64,000 nt of DNA from Diploscapter coronatus (Eukaryota > Nematoda > Chromadorea > Rhabditida > Rhabditidae): assembly GCA_964036155.1 (NCBI GenBank), contig OZ038423.1:42795249-42859248 (forward strand). Direction: 5' to 3'. The position numbers and the translations under genes were made by a program. The notes below the pieces were generated by a model. It was not told where the DNA came from. It saw only the letters and a list, made by a program, of their open reading frames with translations, and made no database searches. This document shows positions 35,086-48,010 of this stretch, one piece after another. The stretch's first letter is position 1, and every line of letters starts with the position of its first letter.

Positions 35086-38000
35086 ATGGAAGTGCAAAGC
35101 TCCTTTCAAATCAGCTGGGACAAAACCCCGTATCAGTCGTTCAGTGACTATTTCTTCGCGAAGATCGCTGCTTACGGAAGCAATTTGGCTATTGTAATGA
35201 TTAACTTTAGTTTTTGATTGTCGATTTTATTATTCAGGTCGATGCAGACACTGGAAAACAATGGAGATATTCAGAAATCCGAAGTTGGTGCGAGATGTGT
35301 GCAGCGAGATTGAGGGAGTTGCAGGTATTGCAAAAATTATGGCATTTTGTGATAGGCAAGGAATATCGAGCGATCGTGAAATAAATGCATGAATTCGACT
35401 TGAACATTTTTGAGAACATAATATAATTTCATATGTCAGTGATCTTTAACACAGAATAGCAGAGAAATGAGTCGCGGTATTTTGCAATCCTACTGGGGGT
35501 GTTCGGAGTTTGGGTTTTGAAAAATTCTCAATCGGAATGGGTTGGTGTGGAATTTTAGTTTTCCGTGATCTCGGGTTCAGAATGGAACTGAAAGTCAGAA
35601 ATTTCTGAGGTCGGAATCGAGACCTCCGACTAGTCACTGATCATGAAGTAGAATAATAGCGAAGAAAGGAAGATAATCTCGAAAACATCCTTTTTATTTT
35701 ATAACGCAAAGCAGCTAGGGTTGAAAGAAATTTCGCTTCGTTTGCGTGAGACCCATTTTTCGTGGAATTTTTGAAAGTTAAGAAATTCATTGTTTTCGTC
35801 GGTGAAAAATTTCTACGATCCAAACGAAATTTCGTTTTCGTTTCGATTATTCTTTTTAACTTCACTTTCGCCGATCCTTATTAATGTAAACTAATGATAT
35901 TTTGATCCTTATTCATGAAAATATAAACTAATGATCGAAAAAGATTATATTTTTCAGGTGACATCGGCCAGTCGGGTAGCAGTGATTACCGGAACTACAG
36001 GTAAATTTTCTTAGAAGTTGATTCAATAATTCAGATAGATTCCTTTCAGGCCAAGCAATCTTCGTTCAACTCGCATGTTCACTTATTGGATGCTCAGCTG
36101 TTGCTGTGAATGGATGGAATACGATTGGTAAGTCCATTGCAGACCCAGAAATAGTTCATTTTCCAGATGAAATTTGGCAGTTGTGCGATTTGAGCGAAGC
36201 TACACATCTGATTTCGGAAATGCAGTTCTATCAGAAGGCAGATGACGTGAGGAGAAAAGCAGCGATGCGTGGTGGAGGCAGAATCAAGCATGTGCGATCA
36301 CTCGACGACGTTCTGACGAATGAGTCGATCGGCGAAGAAAGGAAGAAGAAAGCTCCGCCACTGATTCGAGATTCTTCTGCCAGCAAACTCGTGTTTGAAC
36401 TCGTCTATCTTAAAATTCCAGTGAAATTTCATTTTCAGAGCTCGACAGAATACGGCGTCACCAATCCCGTCGCAAGTCGATGAAATTGCTTCTGATCCAC
36501 TTACACCTGTCTCTGAAGCATCAAATGAAACCAAACTTGTGGTAAAGGCAAGATTTAAAAAATTAAATTCAATGAAAATTCCTAGGCAAATGGATGCGAT
36601 GATTCGACTGATGTGTCTACAGATAGAGTTACTGCAATTTCGTCCGATGGACAGAATCCGATGCTCATCTTCTTCACGAGCGGGACTACTGGATTGCCGA
36701 AGGTGATTAGAAATTCATGAAATTATGCATTATTTGATGAAAATCGGAACTTGAATTTCGCTCAATATTTTCAACTTGTGAGGATAGAATGGAGACTTTT
36801 CATCACTCTCAGCGCACTAGATTGTAATTTCTCTGAAAAAATCATTCTTTCAAAATAGTGGACATTGAAACTATTATCAAAAGGACTTTTCCGAATTTTT
36901 AGGTGGGATTACATTTCCGCTTATAGAATATTCCGATTTCTGATGATTTTGGAGAATTCCTGTCTCTTTTTCTATTTTTCTCCGAATTTCAGAATATATT
37001 TCCGTTCTCAACAGAGCTGAGACGAAGTTGAAATTTTCAAATTCGAAGTCGAAGTCGAAGTCGAAGTTGGCTCAAAAACCCTCGAAGTTTCGACTTTCGA
37101 AGTCGAAACTTCGTCTCAGCTCTGGTTCTCAACTTGCGAAATCTGAAAATGCTCTTCCCGTACAACTGTTCAGGAGGCTCAGTCTAACTCATTATCTTCT
37201 TCAGGCCGCCGAATTGTCGCATCGTTCCATGATTATCAACCTTCAACAGATCTCACTGCCACTGTTCGGACCTGTACAAGCTAAGGAACGTTTCCTGCTT
37301 CCTCTCTGCATTTCTCACATCTTCGGTGCTGTATCAGCCTATTACGCTCTGATCAATGGTGCTACGGTTTATATGCTCTCCAAAGTCTATCCGAAGGTCG
37401 TGATCGAAGCGTTGTCGAATTACAATGTGAGTTGTCAATACGTTTTCTTGCAGAACTTTTTAGATTCATACAAATTTGACATTTATCGAAAATATTTCAA
37501 TTCCATAGAAACCAAATAACTTAAATTCTTCAGATTAACGTGACCCACATCAGTCCTACGATGCTGCATTGGTTCGCTTTGGATCCTCTCGCTGAAAATC
37601 ACAAATGCGCTCAACTACGAACTGTCATCTGTGGAGGAGCACCTATCGATTCGAATCTAGCTCAGATTGCCAAGAATCGATTAGGAGTCAAGGATTTTAG
37701 ACAAAGCGAGTTTTATGAGGTTGAAATATCGAGTGATGAAAAGTATCTGTTAGACTTATAGAAGTTAGAATTGAAATATGAAAATTTAGGTTTTCTAATA
37801 TACCGGCAGTCAAACAAATTGAATAATTGATAAGAATGATGTCAGAATACTGTAAAAATTTGATATCAAAATATTTAGCTCGACATTCTAATCGTTTCGA
37901 GACCAAATTTATCTTATTCGCCTTATTTCCATCAATTATGAGATTTCCTGGCTATCGATATTCAAAATGTACAAATTTTATAAGATTATGCATTTTATGA

Positions 38001-39557
38001 ATTGTGGTAAAGTATGAGTGTGAAAGGGAAGACACGGTTATAGTTTTTTGCTGAAATTTTTACCATGTCGTCAGATTATCGCTCGATATCAAACTTCTAT
38101 TGTTAACTGGCATTCCTTGTTGTAACTTCATTAGTAGATGAAGCTCAACTTGTATTCAGTGTCTAAAACTCAGTCAAACCAAATAGCTGCTCAATGGATA
38201 TTTTTAGCCTATGGAATGACCGAACTGGGAGGAATGTGTACTTTGTTGCCCTATCAAAGTGAGCATGTTGAAAGTGTTGGATGTCCGTTGCCTGGGATGT
38301 TGTTTCGAGTATTAGTTTTTCAAAATGCCAATCTTCTGATTAATTTTTAGGTAGTAAACTTTGAAACAAAGCAATTGTGTCCACCTCGGCAACCTGGACA
38401 GATTTTGGTCATTGGGCCGCAAGTCATTCCGAATTACTACAAAAATCCGAAAGCTACGATGGAATTGGTCGACCCCAGTGGATATGTCAAGACTGGTAGA
38501 ATTCTAAATCTTTTTGTTACTGATTGAAACATTCAATAAATTTGGAAGGAAAGGTTGAATAGAGAGAATAATTGGATAAACTTCAAGAAATCGAACGTTA
38601 TTGTTCATTCAAACAACTTTAGGCGATTGCGGTTTCTACGATGAAACAGGACGAATTTATGTGCTGGATAGAGTGAAAGATATCATCAAGTACAAGGGAA
38701 CTTTGGTCTGTCCTTCTGAAGTCGAATTGGTTCTGAGAGCTCATCCTGGAATCGACGACTGTGCTGTTGTGGGAAGACAGGACCATGTCGCCGGCGAGGT
38801 TTGTTTTGAAAAAAAACCTACATCATGCGATAGTTTACACTTGTCAGTCTACCTGAATTTTCCTAAATACTTTTGCTATATTTAAGGTGCCTGCAGCCTT
38901 CGTCGTCAAAAGTGCCAACCATCCACTACTAGCTTCTGCCGAAGTTAGACAATACGTCGCAGGTTAATGAAAAGAAACTTCTAATAAAAATACTTCATTT
39001 TAGGAAAAATAGCGACATTCAAAGAGTTACGTGGTGGCGTATTTTTCGTTTCTGAAATTCCACGAAGTCCGTGCGGAAAGGTTCTGCGTCGTCAAATGAG
39101 ACAATTCTGGGATCGTGAGAGAAATAATTCGAAGGTTAATTTATAAAATGAAGCTGAAAATGCGCAATATTATGCAATGATGAGACGAAAATGCGATTTT
39201 ATAACGTCAATAATTAAAACATCGTCATATTTGAGGCTTATTCGACAGACTGCACATTTTTGACAGAATGATAATAGGATAGCACTATCAAAAATGGAAT
39301 CTTTCGAATACAGCAAGCGTGCAATCTTTCGAGAAAGTCATAATTTCAAAATCAACTTTTCTTTATTACTATTTTAGGCTGAGCAAGTTAAAGAAGCCAA
39401 GAAGCCGTCGTCACAAGAAAATCTCACAAATCGTAACAGTTCGCCTGCAGCAAAGAAAGCCGTCAACGGGACGAGACCAGTTGCCTCACCGAAGCGAACT
39501 GTGCCAAATGCCAGGGCTCCTGCTGCCAATAAAGTTCATACTACTGCTAGAAAATAG
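35086..39557 (+). CDS. AMP-binding (ANL superfamily) acyl-CoA synthetase-like enzyme
   Basis: Exons include 35086-35193, 35238-35324, 35958-36000, 36050-36127, 36167-36392, 36439-36541, 36586-36702, 37205-37426, 37534 to about 37700, about 38209-38308, 38351-38495, 38623-38797, 38887-38962, 39004-39134 and 39378-39557. ANL enzymes adenylate a carboxylic acid and usually pass it to CoA. Motifs in order: MLIFFTSGTTGLPK (P-loop-like A3), VICGGAPI, YGMTELGGM (A5), KTGDCGFYDETGRIYVLDRV (A7/A8), IKYKG, and PRSPCGKVLRRQMR (A10 lysine). All catalytic motifs are intact. Unusual features are an acidic Ser/Thr/Asp-rich insert of about 60 residues before A3 (exons 36439-36702) and a basic Ala/Lys/Pro tail ending HTTARK, without a peroxisomal SKL. 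The junction near 37700-38209 is unresolved. The ATG at 35086 directly follows a tttcag acceptor. The substrate is unknown; 4-coumarate-CoA-ligase/luciferase-like members are closest in style. Confidence 0.85.
37012..37124. mobile_element. hAT-type MITE with 8-bp TSD, in an intron of the acyl-CoA synthetase
   Basis: A 113-bp palindromic element. Perfect 18-bp inverted ends CAGAGCTGAGACGAAGTT are flanked by an exact 8-bp target duplication, GTTCTCAA, at 37004-37011 and 37125-37132. CA-G ends plus an 8-bp TSD are hallmarks of hAT elements. The interior has four tandem CGAAGT hexamers near 37047-37070 and similar units near the other end. Confidence 0.88.
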
Positions 39558-42099
39558 TTTAGACGAAAGTTTTATCATTTATGCGAAATTAAACAAATTA
39601 TTATCTGAGTTTTATCCTTCTTATTTTATTCATTATGATTATGTTAGTAGCTTATCATTTTCGGATAAATAAATGAAGTGTTTTATATCTTGTGCACTAA
39701 TTATTAGCTGCATTAATCCATACAATGAAGCATAGCTCCGGTCGGTTTTGACAAAGGGAGCAGGCAAAATCGGAACATGTTTGACTTTTTCGCGAACTAA
39801 AAATGTGGGATAGGTAAAAAATGAATGCGAGGCTGCAATTGAGAATTGTTTAGTACTAGTTAAAGTCGGGAACGAAGAAATATTGCGGTATTTGTTAGGA
39901 AACGTTATTATTCGGAAATATCATGCTTGAATAAAAATAGCTGATAAATAGTAAAGCAAGAAAATTTTTATATTATTTTATTCCGTCCCGATAATTCTTA
40001 GTTGCCAATAGATTTGATTACAGTGATGTTCTACAGTTTTATGCGAGTGTTAGTGCAGAACAATTTGGAGATTAATATTTATTTACGAAAATATTAAATC
40101 TGTCTATATACAATACTTTTCAAGAAGAAAAGTTTGAGAACAATTTCAACGATAAAAATCTGCAATTTGGTGAAAATGCAGAAAATTTGCAAAGAAATAT
40201 CAAAGTGTAGAGCCTGTTGGTCATCGCTAAATGTAGAATAAACTATATCACGACAACTAACCGACATAAATGGATAGGTCCTGACTGAACGATCTACCGG
40301 GCATGAGATTAGATTAAGAATTGGTTTGATGCGAAAATGAATGATATTGAGAATTATTGAGAAAATTGCATGGATATCCAGTAATGAGTAAATTTGAAAT
40401 TCTGTCAAAATATCAAATCGAAAGCCATACACAAAATTGGCTTTTAAAATTTATAAATTTAAAAATGGAGTTTGAAAATGTCCAACTTAATTCATTTTGA
40501 AATCAAAGTTCGAGAATTCTGAATATATCGGCTAATATCAATATGATCTTAGCTGATCTAATGAAAATATTCATAATTGATTGATCAGATGTTGACAAAT
40601 TATTCGTTACTGAATATCGTTTTTTTCAAAGCTGATATCTAAATGCCTGAATTGAAAGAAAAATTCCAGAGATGTTGAACGCGTGAATTACGAGCAGTGA
40701 AGATGAAGGTACGTTAAATGAGTTGATAATAAAAAGAGCAGTTACAAGAAAGAAAGCAATGAATTGAAGCCGAGTGGAAAAGGAGGAAAATAAGAATGCT
40801 TGAACCCAACAAATACACCGATAAAGAGAAACTATTTACGAAAAATCAGAAATGGGATAGATTTTTTAGAACTTGATCAGAATATTTTTCTTGAAAAATC
40901 ATCTCATCACTGAAAAAATTACAGTAACGCTAAAACATCTAAATATGTCTACTGTTTCTACTTAAAGAAAACGTGATACCAAATATCAACTTTGATAAAG
41001 AAAAAGACGATTTGTGTAGTAGAACCCCTATTCGGAAACCAAAACTATGCACGAAAATGACTATATTGAAAAATGAAGCATTTTCGATACAGCGAGAAAA
41101 CAATACTTGGAAAATGAGGTTTTCATTTCATTTGATATAATTTTGAAGATAAATTGGGAACTTCTAGCGAAATGTAATCTAAGGAAATGTATGCTTTGTA
41201 CGATGTTTGAATACAAGATGTTGAGGAAGATATCCACAAATTAGTCAGTTCATGTCGAAACTAGCGGTTTGCGTCGTCGGTTCGGGACGATTTTTGACTA
41301 AAACCTTGTAATTAAACAAACTCTATGAACGTTGAGAATAAATCGTTCTTATTTAGGACAAGAAAGACAAGAGATAAATGGAGTTGAGAAACTCGGAACA
41401 GATTGAAGTTTTATCATATCATGGATACAGACTAATTAATAATTATAAATTCCTAGTTTATTATAATTTTAGCGGATTTTCTATCTGAAAACTTCACTTT
41501 TCCACAATTAGCTACATCCACATCCCTGCTTTTCGCATTTTCATGCACGTAATGTGAATCCTTCATTCCTCGCGACTTTTCGCTCATATTTCTTTCTTCT
41601 CATTTTCACCTCCCCCGGCTAACTCAATGCATGTGTGCATTTGTGCGTGTGTTTGCATATTCTGGCTTTCCTCCCATTTTCAGTTGTATATTAGCCATCC
41701 TTGCATATTTCTTCCCTTTCTGCATTTCTGCATATTTGTATCCCTTCATCTCTATCCATGTCCTTGCTGCAGCAGCCTTGTAGCCATTTCCGTTTGCCCG
41801 TTTATGGCCAGCGCGCTACTTCTGTGCGCGGAATTTTATGGCAAAAGTCATCGCGCGTTAATTCCACTGCATGAAAATGAAAAGGCAAAATCGCGAAATT
41901 ACACGTAGAGGCTAATCTTCATAATCTGGGCTTGTTTGAATAGATCTCCACTCGCGCACTCATTACCTTGGTCATAAAAAGTGCAGGAAATATACTCGCT
42001 TATGCCGAGTTTGAAATGGACTGCTGCAGGATTCTAGTGTAGAAGAAATAGCTATGCGACAATATCGTACTAGTCGGTAAAAATTAGTAGCAGAAAGAA
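39558..42099. other. Spacer between convergent acyl-CoA synthetase and TBCEL
   Basis: An ATAAATAAA poly(A) signal lies near 39668 for the upstream gene. The remaining 2.4 kb is AT-rich and shows no splice-bounded exon. A T/C-rich stretch at 41620-41780 gives a spurious Cys-rich frame. Confidence 0.5.
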
Positions 42100-45000
42100 T
42101 TACGACAGATAAGGCTTTTGATTCTACAAAAATTAGGGAGCAAAATTGCAAAAGTGTAATTTTTCAGTCCAAAATAAAACTGATAAAAAATTTTCTATAA
42201 AATAAAAAGTGCCAACCTGAATGTTGAGCGTGTCTCCGTCGTCGATCCTGAGCGTGTGCAGGGGCATGTTGGGGAATCTACACTCCTCCACCTGGCCGTC
42301 TGGAGTGATGTGAAACAATCGGATGCGGTTGTACGGAATGCCTGTATCTTTCTCCAAGAATCTGTAATAGAAAAGGTTGATATTTTATTTTCAATGGATT
42401 ACATTTTTATGATTTGCAAACAGAAGTAGCGTTTGAGAGACTTCCAGGATTCACTTTTTCTGGGAAGGAAACGGGTCGATTTTTTTAATGAGACGAGAAC
42501 AGTCGAAGACGGGTTCTTTTTTCGCACCTGGAACGAGGAAATCGTCAGAAACCTGGAACGGGGATGGAAGCGAGTAAATCTTGGACAGGACTGCCAATTG
42601 AGACGAATAACTCGTTACTTGACAAAACTTCCCTTCAGCATTTTATGTTTCAAAGCTTAATCGAATTAGATCCTCTTGCAATCTCGCCAAATAGCAATCT
42701 TTTATCCTTTTTGGTAAGTCTGAAGTACGCCTTCTTATCTGCGTTTGAGTGGGTTGTTCCCCTTTTTGTCTCTTCATTTACAAGTGTTTAACTGCTCTCG
42801 TTCTCTGTTCCATTCTGTTTCTGCCTGTTTGGGCACTATTACCAGGTAACCCTCTACCCAAAACAAGCCGATCTTAGAGAAATGGAGGGAAGGGAAGGGG
42901 GAATGGCCTTATTTGACTTGTAGAGACAGGTGAACAATGGTTAGAGATGGAAAGGGAGCGCGGTAGTTTGACAGGACAGAGGTTATAGGTTAGGGAATAG
43001 AGGGGTATGGGTTAGGAAGAGGAAAGGAAACGGATTGGAGGGTAAAAGACAGCCGGTCTGTCATTTTCCCTATCCTGGATAGAGGAAGATTTTGGATAGC
43101 CAAATAAGGCAAGGACGGGATGAAAAGGGATTTCGAGCAAAGACGATTATGAGTGACAAAAATGACTAATTGTTCCAGAAAATAATTATTTGGTAAAAAA
43201 GAAAAATCTTTAAAATGCAAGAAATATGCTCACTTCATCAAATCTCCCAGGTTCTTATTCAGATGCAACTTCAGCTTCTGCGCGTAATTCTTCTCCTCGC
43301 AAATCGCATTCACGGAAACAGTGATCTTCGGTTTGAGATCCACCTGAAATTTTCACAAATCATAGATTTTCCTCTTATTTTCAATGTTGCGTATTCAAAT
43401 GTTGTAATTTGTTTTCGATCTTCAAAATTCCTAAATCAAATTACCTTGACCAACCGCTCCAAATTGCCGTGTTTCTCGATGAGTCGATTGTACTGACTGG
43501 GTTTATTTTCGGAATCCTAAAATTGAGTCCGTTCATAAAAAACCACAATGTAACTCGATTGCATATGAAAATGACTGTCAATGTTATTAGATGAAGAGAA
43601 AAAGTAAACTAGTTTCATTTCATGTTCCTTTATGAAGGTAGTAAAAATAATTCAATCAATCACTCAAAAATTGATTCTCGAAAAGTTCACTCACTTTGGA
43701 CGCAAAATAATGTAAAAAGTGCAGTTGGATAGTTTTACAAAATTCCTTCAAAAGATGATAAACATTGGGGGATTTTCAATAAAACGTGATTGGTGAATTG
43801 AGTTAACCTTCCAAGAAGTTTCCAAAAATTTGAATAATGTACCTGGAAATACCGAATGAGGAACCGCTCACTGGTTTCCCTCTGCTGCGGCGAAATGTCG
43901 GACCCGTTCAACTCGCGCAATTTCTCGATTCGACCGATGATCAGGTGGATGCGCTCCTGGAAAATTGAAGATAAAATAAATCAGTCACCTCTAAATTTTA
44001 TGAAAAACATTCTTTCATGTTAAATTTACGGAAAAAGTAGCTAAACTTTAGAAAATTAAGTCTTTTAATGAAGAAAAATACCTCCTCTGAGTATTCATCG
44101 AGCAGTGGAATGTTTGGTATCCTCAGCTCTGTCAATGCAGGGAGTTTGTCCAGATTGTCGATGCTCTCCCACGTGTTGATTTCTGTCTGAAATTAGAATG
44201 ATTTCTATTTGGCGGAGCATTTATGTTTAATGACGAAATGCTTCTTTTCAAACAAAATAGACTTCATTTGGCTAGTCTCAGTCATGTTAACCTTCGAAGA
44301 ATGGCAGCTGTCAATTAAAACTTTGTCTTCGATGTTTTCAGAATCAAATAAATACCTTTGTCAAATTCAATGTGGTGAGCGTGTTGAGTTGCTGCTGACT
44401 GATTTGGTGATGCTCGATGGATTTGATCGGATTCTCGCACATGAACACTGTCTTCCGATTCGGGAATGCGGCCAGAATTTTCAAGGCATTCTGCCAGTCG
44501 GAAATGCCACATCTGGAAATTTTCTATGATTCTTTGAAAAACTCTTGGAATATGGATGTTGGAAATTAGTTTTTCTTCCACACAGCATGGAAAATTTTTA
44601 CTCGGCAACGGAAAACGGACAAATTTGCGTCAAAGACATGATGTGAATTCTAATGAATTTCAAAGAGAAAAGTGATATATAAAAATTTCTGGTATGAAAC
44701 GATATATACCTGTTCAAATGAAGCGTATGCACTTTGTCACTGATCGGTTCAACATTCTCCTCGTTTTCTTCCATTTCCAAGCAATTGTCAGACATGTGCA
44801 ATTCGGACAGATTCGGCAGAACAGAGAGGAATTTGCGGAGAGTGGCAAGGGGCAGATTGGTGCCGTTCAGAATGAGGGTGTGAAGTCGTGGAAGGTTAGG
44901 AAGTTCCACGGTCAACTGAAAAATTGGAATTATATATTACCACCTTCAAACGAAAATTTTTAATTTTGTAACAAAATGAATTTATGAAAAACATGAAAAT

Positions 45001-47178
45001 GTCATAACTTCGCAGCATGGGAAAAATAGTCTATAAAGTGGAAAGCGTTCTTCTACTACCCTCTCTTAGTCCTCATATTATTCGTTATGTGCATCGCTGT
45101 GATATTTTCAACTCGCCTTTCTAAGCAAAGAAAATACTATTCAGCATAAAGTAATATGTGACTCCTAAAAAAAGAACAACCTCTTTTCCGATAGGATTGT
45201 GACCGAGATTGAGACATCTCATGTTCGGCAGATTTGCCATGATCAGCGCGATTTCTTCCCAATTAGCGAGTTGATTCCAACCGAGGTCCACCTAAAGCTT
45301 CTTCGAAATATAAAAATACTTAAACAAAATAATATCGAGGAATGTAGATTTTTACCTCTGAAACATGTCGCACCAGATTTGCCAACTTGGTTGTGTCTCC
45401 AGCCGAGTTGATATTCATGTTGTTGAGGACGACCATTTCCAGGCCTCTCTGACTCGCCATTTTGCAGGGGGAACATCCCGTCTGAAATATTCGAATATTC
45501 AAACATTTCAATCGAAAACCTGGAAAGGATTGTCGATATAACTCTTTGATTTTTTACGGAATAGCATGAGAAGATAATATTTCCCCTACCAAAATCTATC
45601 CTATTTCGCATACTACGATACGACTGCTTTTCCGAATTTCCTCTCAATCAAATTCAGTAATTCATCATCCTGATCTATGCAAGATAGAAGATCCTTCGTA
45701 ATTCATGGAATACTTGATTAGGATGGTTACTCGAAAATTCCAGCTTCACTCGAAGATTAATTAGCTTTTCTTATAGACTTAGGCCTCTAGATTTCTTATT
45801 TCTTCGCTGCAGGGATTCTTCGAAGACTATTCCTTTTACTTTCCTCTTATTCAAATCCTATCTCGGAATGGAGAAGAGAGGAAAAGCTTGGCAAAGGGAA
45901 AAAGAAGCTTGACTAAAGGGATATGCCGCAATAAAACATGAAATTCTGTGGAAGGTGAAAGTCTCGGTGAATATGATCGTGAATTGACACTTATGCAAGG
46001 CGCAGATCATTTCCTATTTCCATCAAATTCACACTTCTCACTTCATTTCTGTTTCTGCATACCGTCATGTAAATTACAACAGGGAAAATTGTACGCCTGT
46101 TTGTTTGTAAAATTCTAAAATAAACATACACTATTTTCTGGTGTTTGACAGTGCTACCCTGCTGTTATCAGACAGGAAAATTGTAAACAATTGATTTTCC
46201 GACTTAATCAAATACTACTATTATTATCCGAAACATTCAATCAAATTCTCGATTTTACTAAACTCTAGGAGAAAAAATTTTCCAGAAAATGATTTTTTTC
46301 CGAACAGATAAAAGTTCGTTTAATTTTATCCTGCGGTTCAATATAATTCGTATCAAAATTGCATTTTCCATGAACCCATCAAGTTCTTCTTCAAAAAGTT
46401 TGCCAGTCTTTGCCTAAATCAAATCGAATGCAGTCGGAAAATAAACAGAAACAGATCTCTTTCCTCGCCTCTTCGTATTTTCACATTGAAGCGAGGATGC
46501 AGGCAAACAGAGCGATTGTCAGCTGAGCGCATTGACAACAAGGCAGGAAGAACTTATCAATGCATCGATGCGATAAACTCATGATCAAATTAACCCGAAA
46601 TACAGGGTGATATTAATGAGAATGGTACGGTTTAGATCGAAAATTTGAAAATGTGCGTTATTTTTCCTCTTGAAAAAGATATGATTTTCTAAACCTAATG
46701 CCAAGACTAAACTTTGAAAATATTGTTTAGTCGCCATAAAATTAAGGTTTGAAACCGAAAAAAATCATCGTATTTTGGCCTAACTTAAATACGTTCTTGT
46801 CCTGATCAAATTAACCTCGAAATTTTACTTTACAATATCGTGCTTCACGTCTCTATTCTATCCTTATGCTTTTCATTTTCACGTTCCTATCTTCCTTCTC
46901 AAATTGCATTTTGGCAGGGTCGATAAACAATTTGATATTCTGGGGGTTCAGATGGATAAAAATAGCTCAATAAAAGACTTTCTTAATGATTTCACGATAA
47001 AAACCCGATCGGTTTTCAGGGAAAAAAATGATAGTAGAAAAGAAAATGTCCAAATTTTTCAAAATGTAAAAAGACTTACGAATCCAGTAAGAAGGAATTC
47101 CTCTACCGTCGCATCGTCGTCGTCCAGGTACTTGTACTCGATTTTCTCAATGAGGGAGCATCCAGCCTCGGTCTCCAT
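42100..47178 (-). CDS. TBCEL: Tubulin-specific chaperone cofactor E-like protein (TBCEL)
   Basis: Exons, 5' to 3': 47080-47253 (ATG at 47178), 45356-45481, 45181-45291, 44710-44915, 44356-44512, 44082-44186, 43843-43956, 43445-43516, 43234-43343, about 42219-42361 and possibly 42100-42123. Leucine-rich repeats dominate (WNQLANWEEIALIMANLPNM; LPNLPRLHTLILNGTNLPLA; LPNLSELHMSDNCLEMEE). The LRR cap reads LRELNGSDISPQQRETSERF, then LIRYF, matching LNGS...ERFFIRYY of human TBCEL. A C-terminal ubiquitin-like domain follows (VDLKPKITVSV ... RIDDGDTLNI). There is no CAP-Gly domain, which separates TBCEL from TBCE. Vertebrate TBCEL destabilises tubulin. An in-frame TGA 18 bases before the ATG fixes the start. 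A 5' UTR exon ending with donor ACAG|GTAAG near 47447 is likely. The last exon (NQKPYLS) is inferred; reading through would end at 42133. Confidence 0.9.
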
Positions 47179-47447
47179 CTTCAATCTCCAAACTCAGTCT
47201 ATCGATTGCCCGCGAAAGAACCCGTTTTCACTCCGAAATTGCTTCTTTTTAGTCTGAAAGTCAGAAAATTTAGTATTTCTGACGGAAAAAAGAGTGAAGT
47301 GAAAATCACGTGGGTTGTATTTTGGAAAATGCGTTGACTTCAAAAATTCTCAAAACTCCCTATACTATTTCCTTCGCGGATAATGTATTTTCAAAGAAAA
47401 GATAAAATGAAAATCACGTGTAATTTGAGATTAATTCTCAAAACTTA

Positions 47448-48010
47448 CCTGTTTGATGCTCCAGGCGCAGTGGTTTTGGGTTGGAGCATCCACGCCCAGT
47501 TGCAAGTGCGGGTGGTTTCGGCTGGCTGCAAATTGACTGATCGAAGCTCCTTCCCAAAAGCACCCACAAAACGCACGAAACGATAAGCGAAGTATTTTTT
47601 CGATGATGCTTCTTTTCTCGCTCCTTTCACACGGCAAAGGGGCAAGCAAAGGCAGAATCAGCTGGTTGGAGAGAGAACAGAAGACGATAAGAGAGGGAAA
47701 AGATAGTGGGGAATGGGAAAGAGAGATGAAAAATGGGGAAAAGGCAGGGAAGAAAACGAGAGGGCGAGGAACAGACAGAGGAAGATTGAAAAATGAAAGA
47801 GGTGGAGAGAAAGAACGTGAAGAGAGAAGAGAGGCAAAGAAAGTGAGAGACCGCGTTGCACCCTTCACCCGACACACGCGAGGCGTACAAAGAGAAACGG
47901 AGAAAGGACTCATTTTGGTATGCCAAATTCGAACACGAGTCCGGCATGTGACCGAATCAAAGGGACTGTCAGACAAGGAGTGGGGAATGGGCCAAACAGC
48001 TGACTGACTG
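47448..48010. promoter_or_regulatory. TBCEL upstream region with purine-rich tract
   Basis: On the minus strand this should hold the untranslated first exon (ending ACAG|GTAAG at 47447) and the promoter. Bases 47620-47860 of the plus strand are strongly A/G-rich (GAGAGAGAAC, GGAAAAGG). This produces long, stop-poor frames on both strands that are compositional artefacts. Confidence 0.4.

Noticed and set aside
35690..35870. Imperfect palindrome rich in AAATTTCG
   Set aside because: The arms are degenerate, and no clean termini or duplication could be defined.
41620..41905. Cys-rich 93-codon plus-strand frame
   Set aside because: Built on TG/CA and T/C-rich simple sequence, with no signal peptide, splice sites or family similarity.
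47431..48007. Long frames on both strands (134 and 181 codons) upstream of TBCEL
   Set aside because: They lie in a purine-rich tract where stop codons are rare in several frames. The peptides are low-complexity (Glu/Arg/Lys or Ser/Phe/Leu), and the minus-strand frame overlaps the TBCEL untranslated exon.
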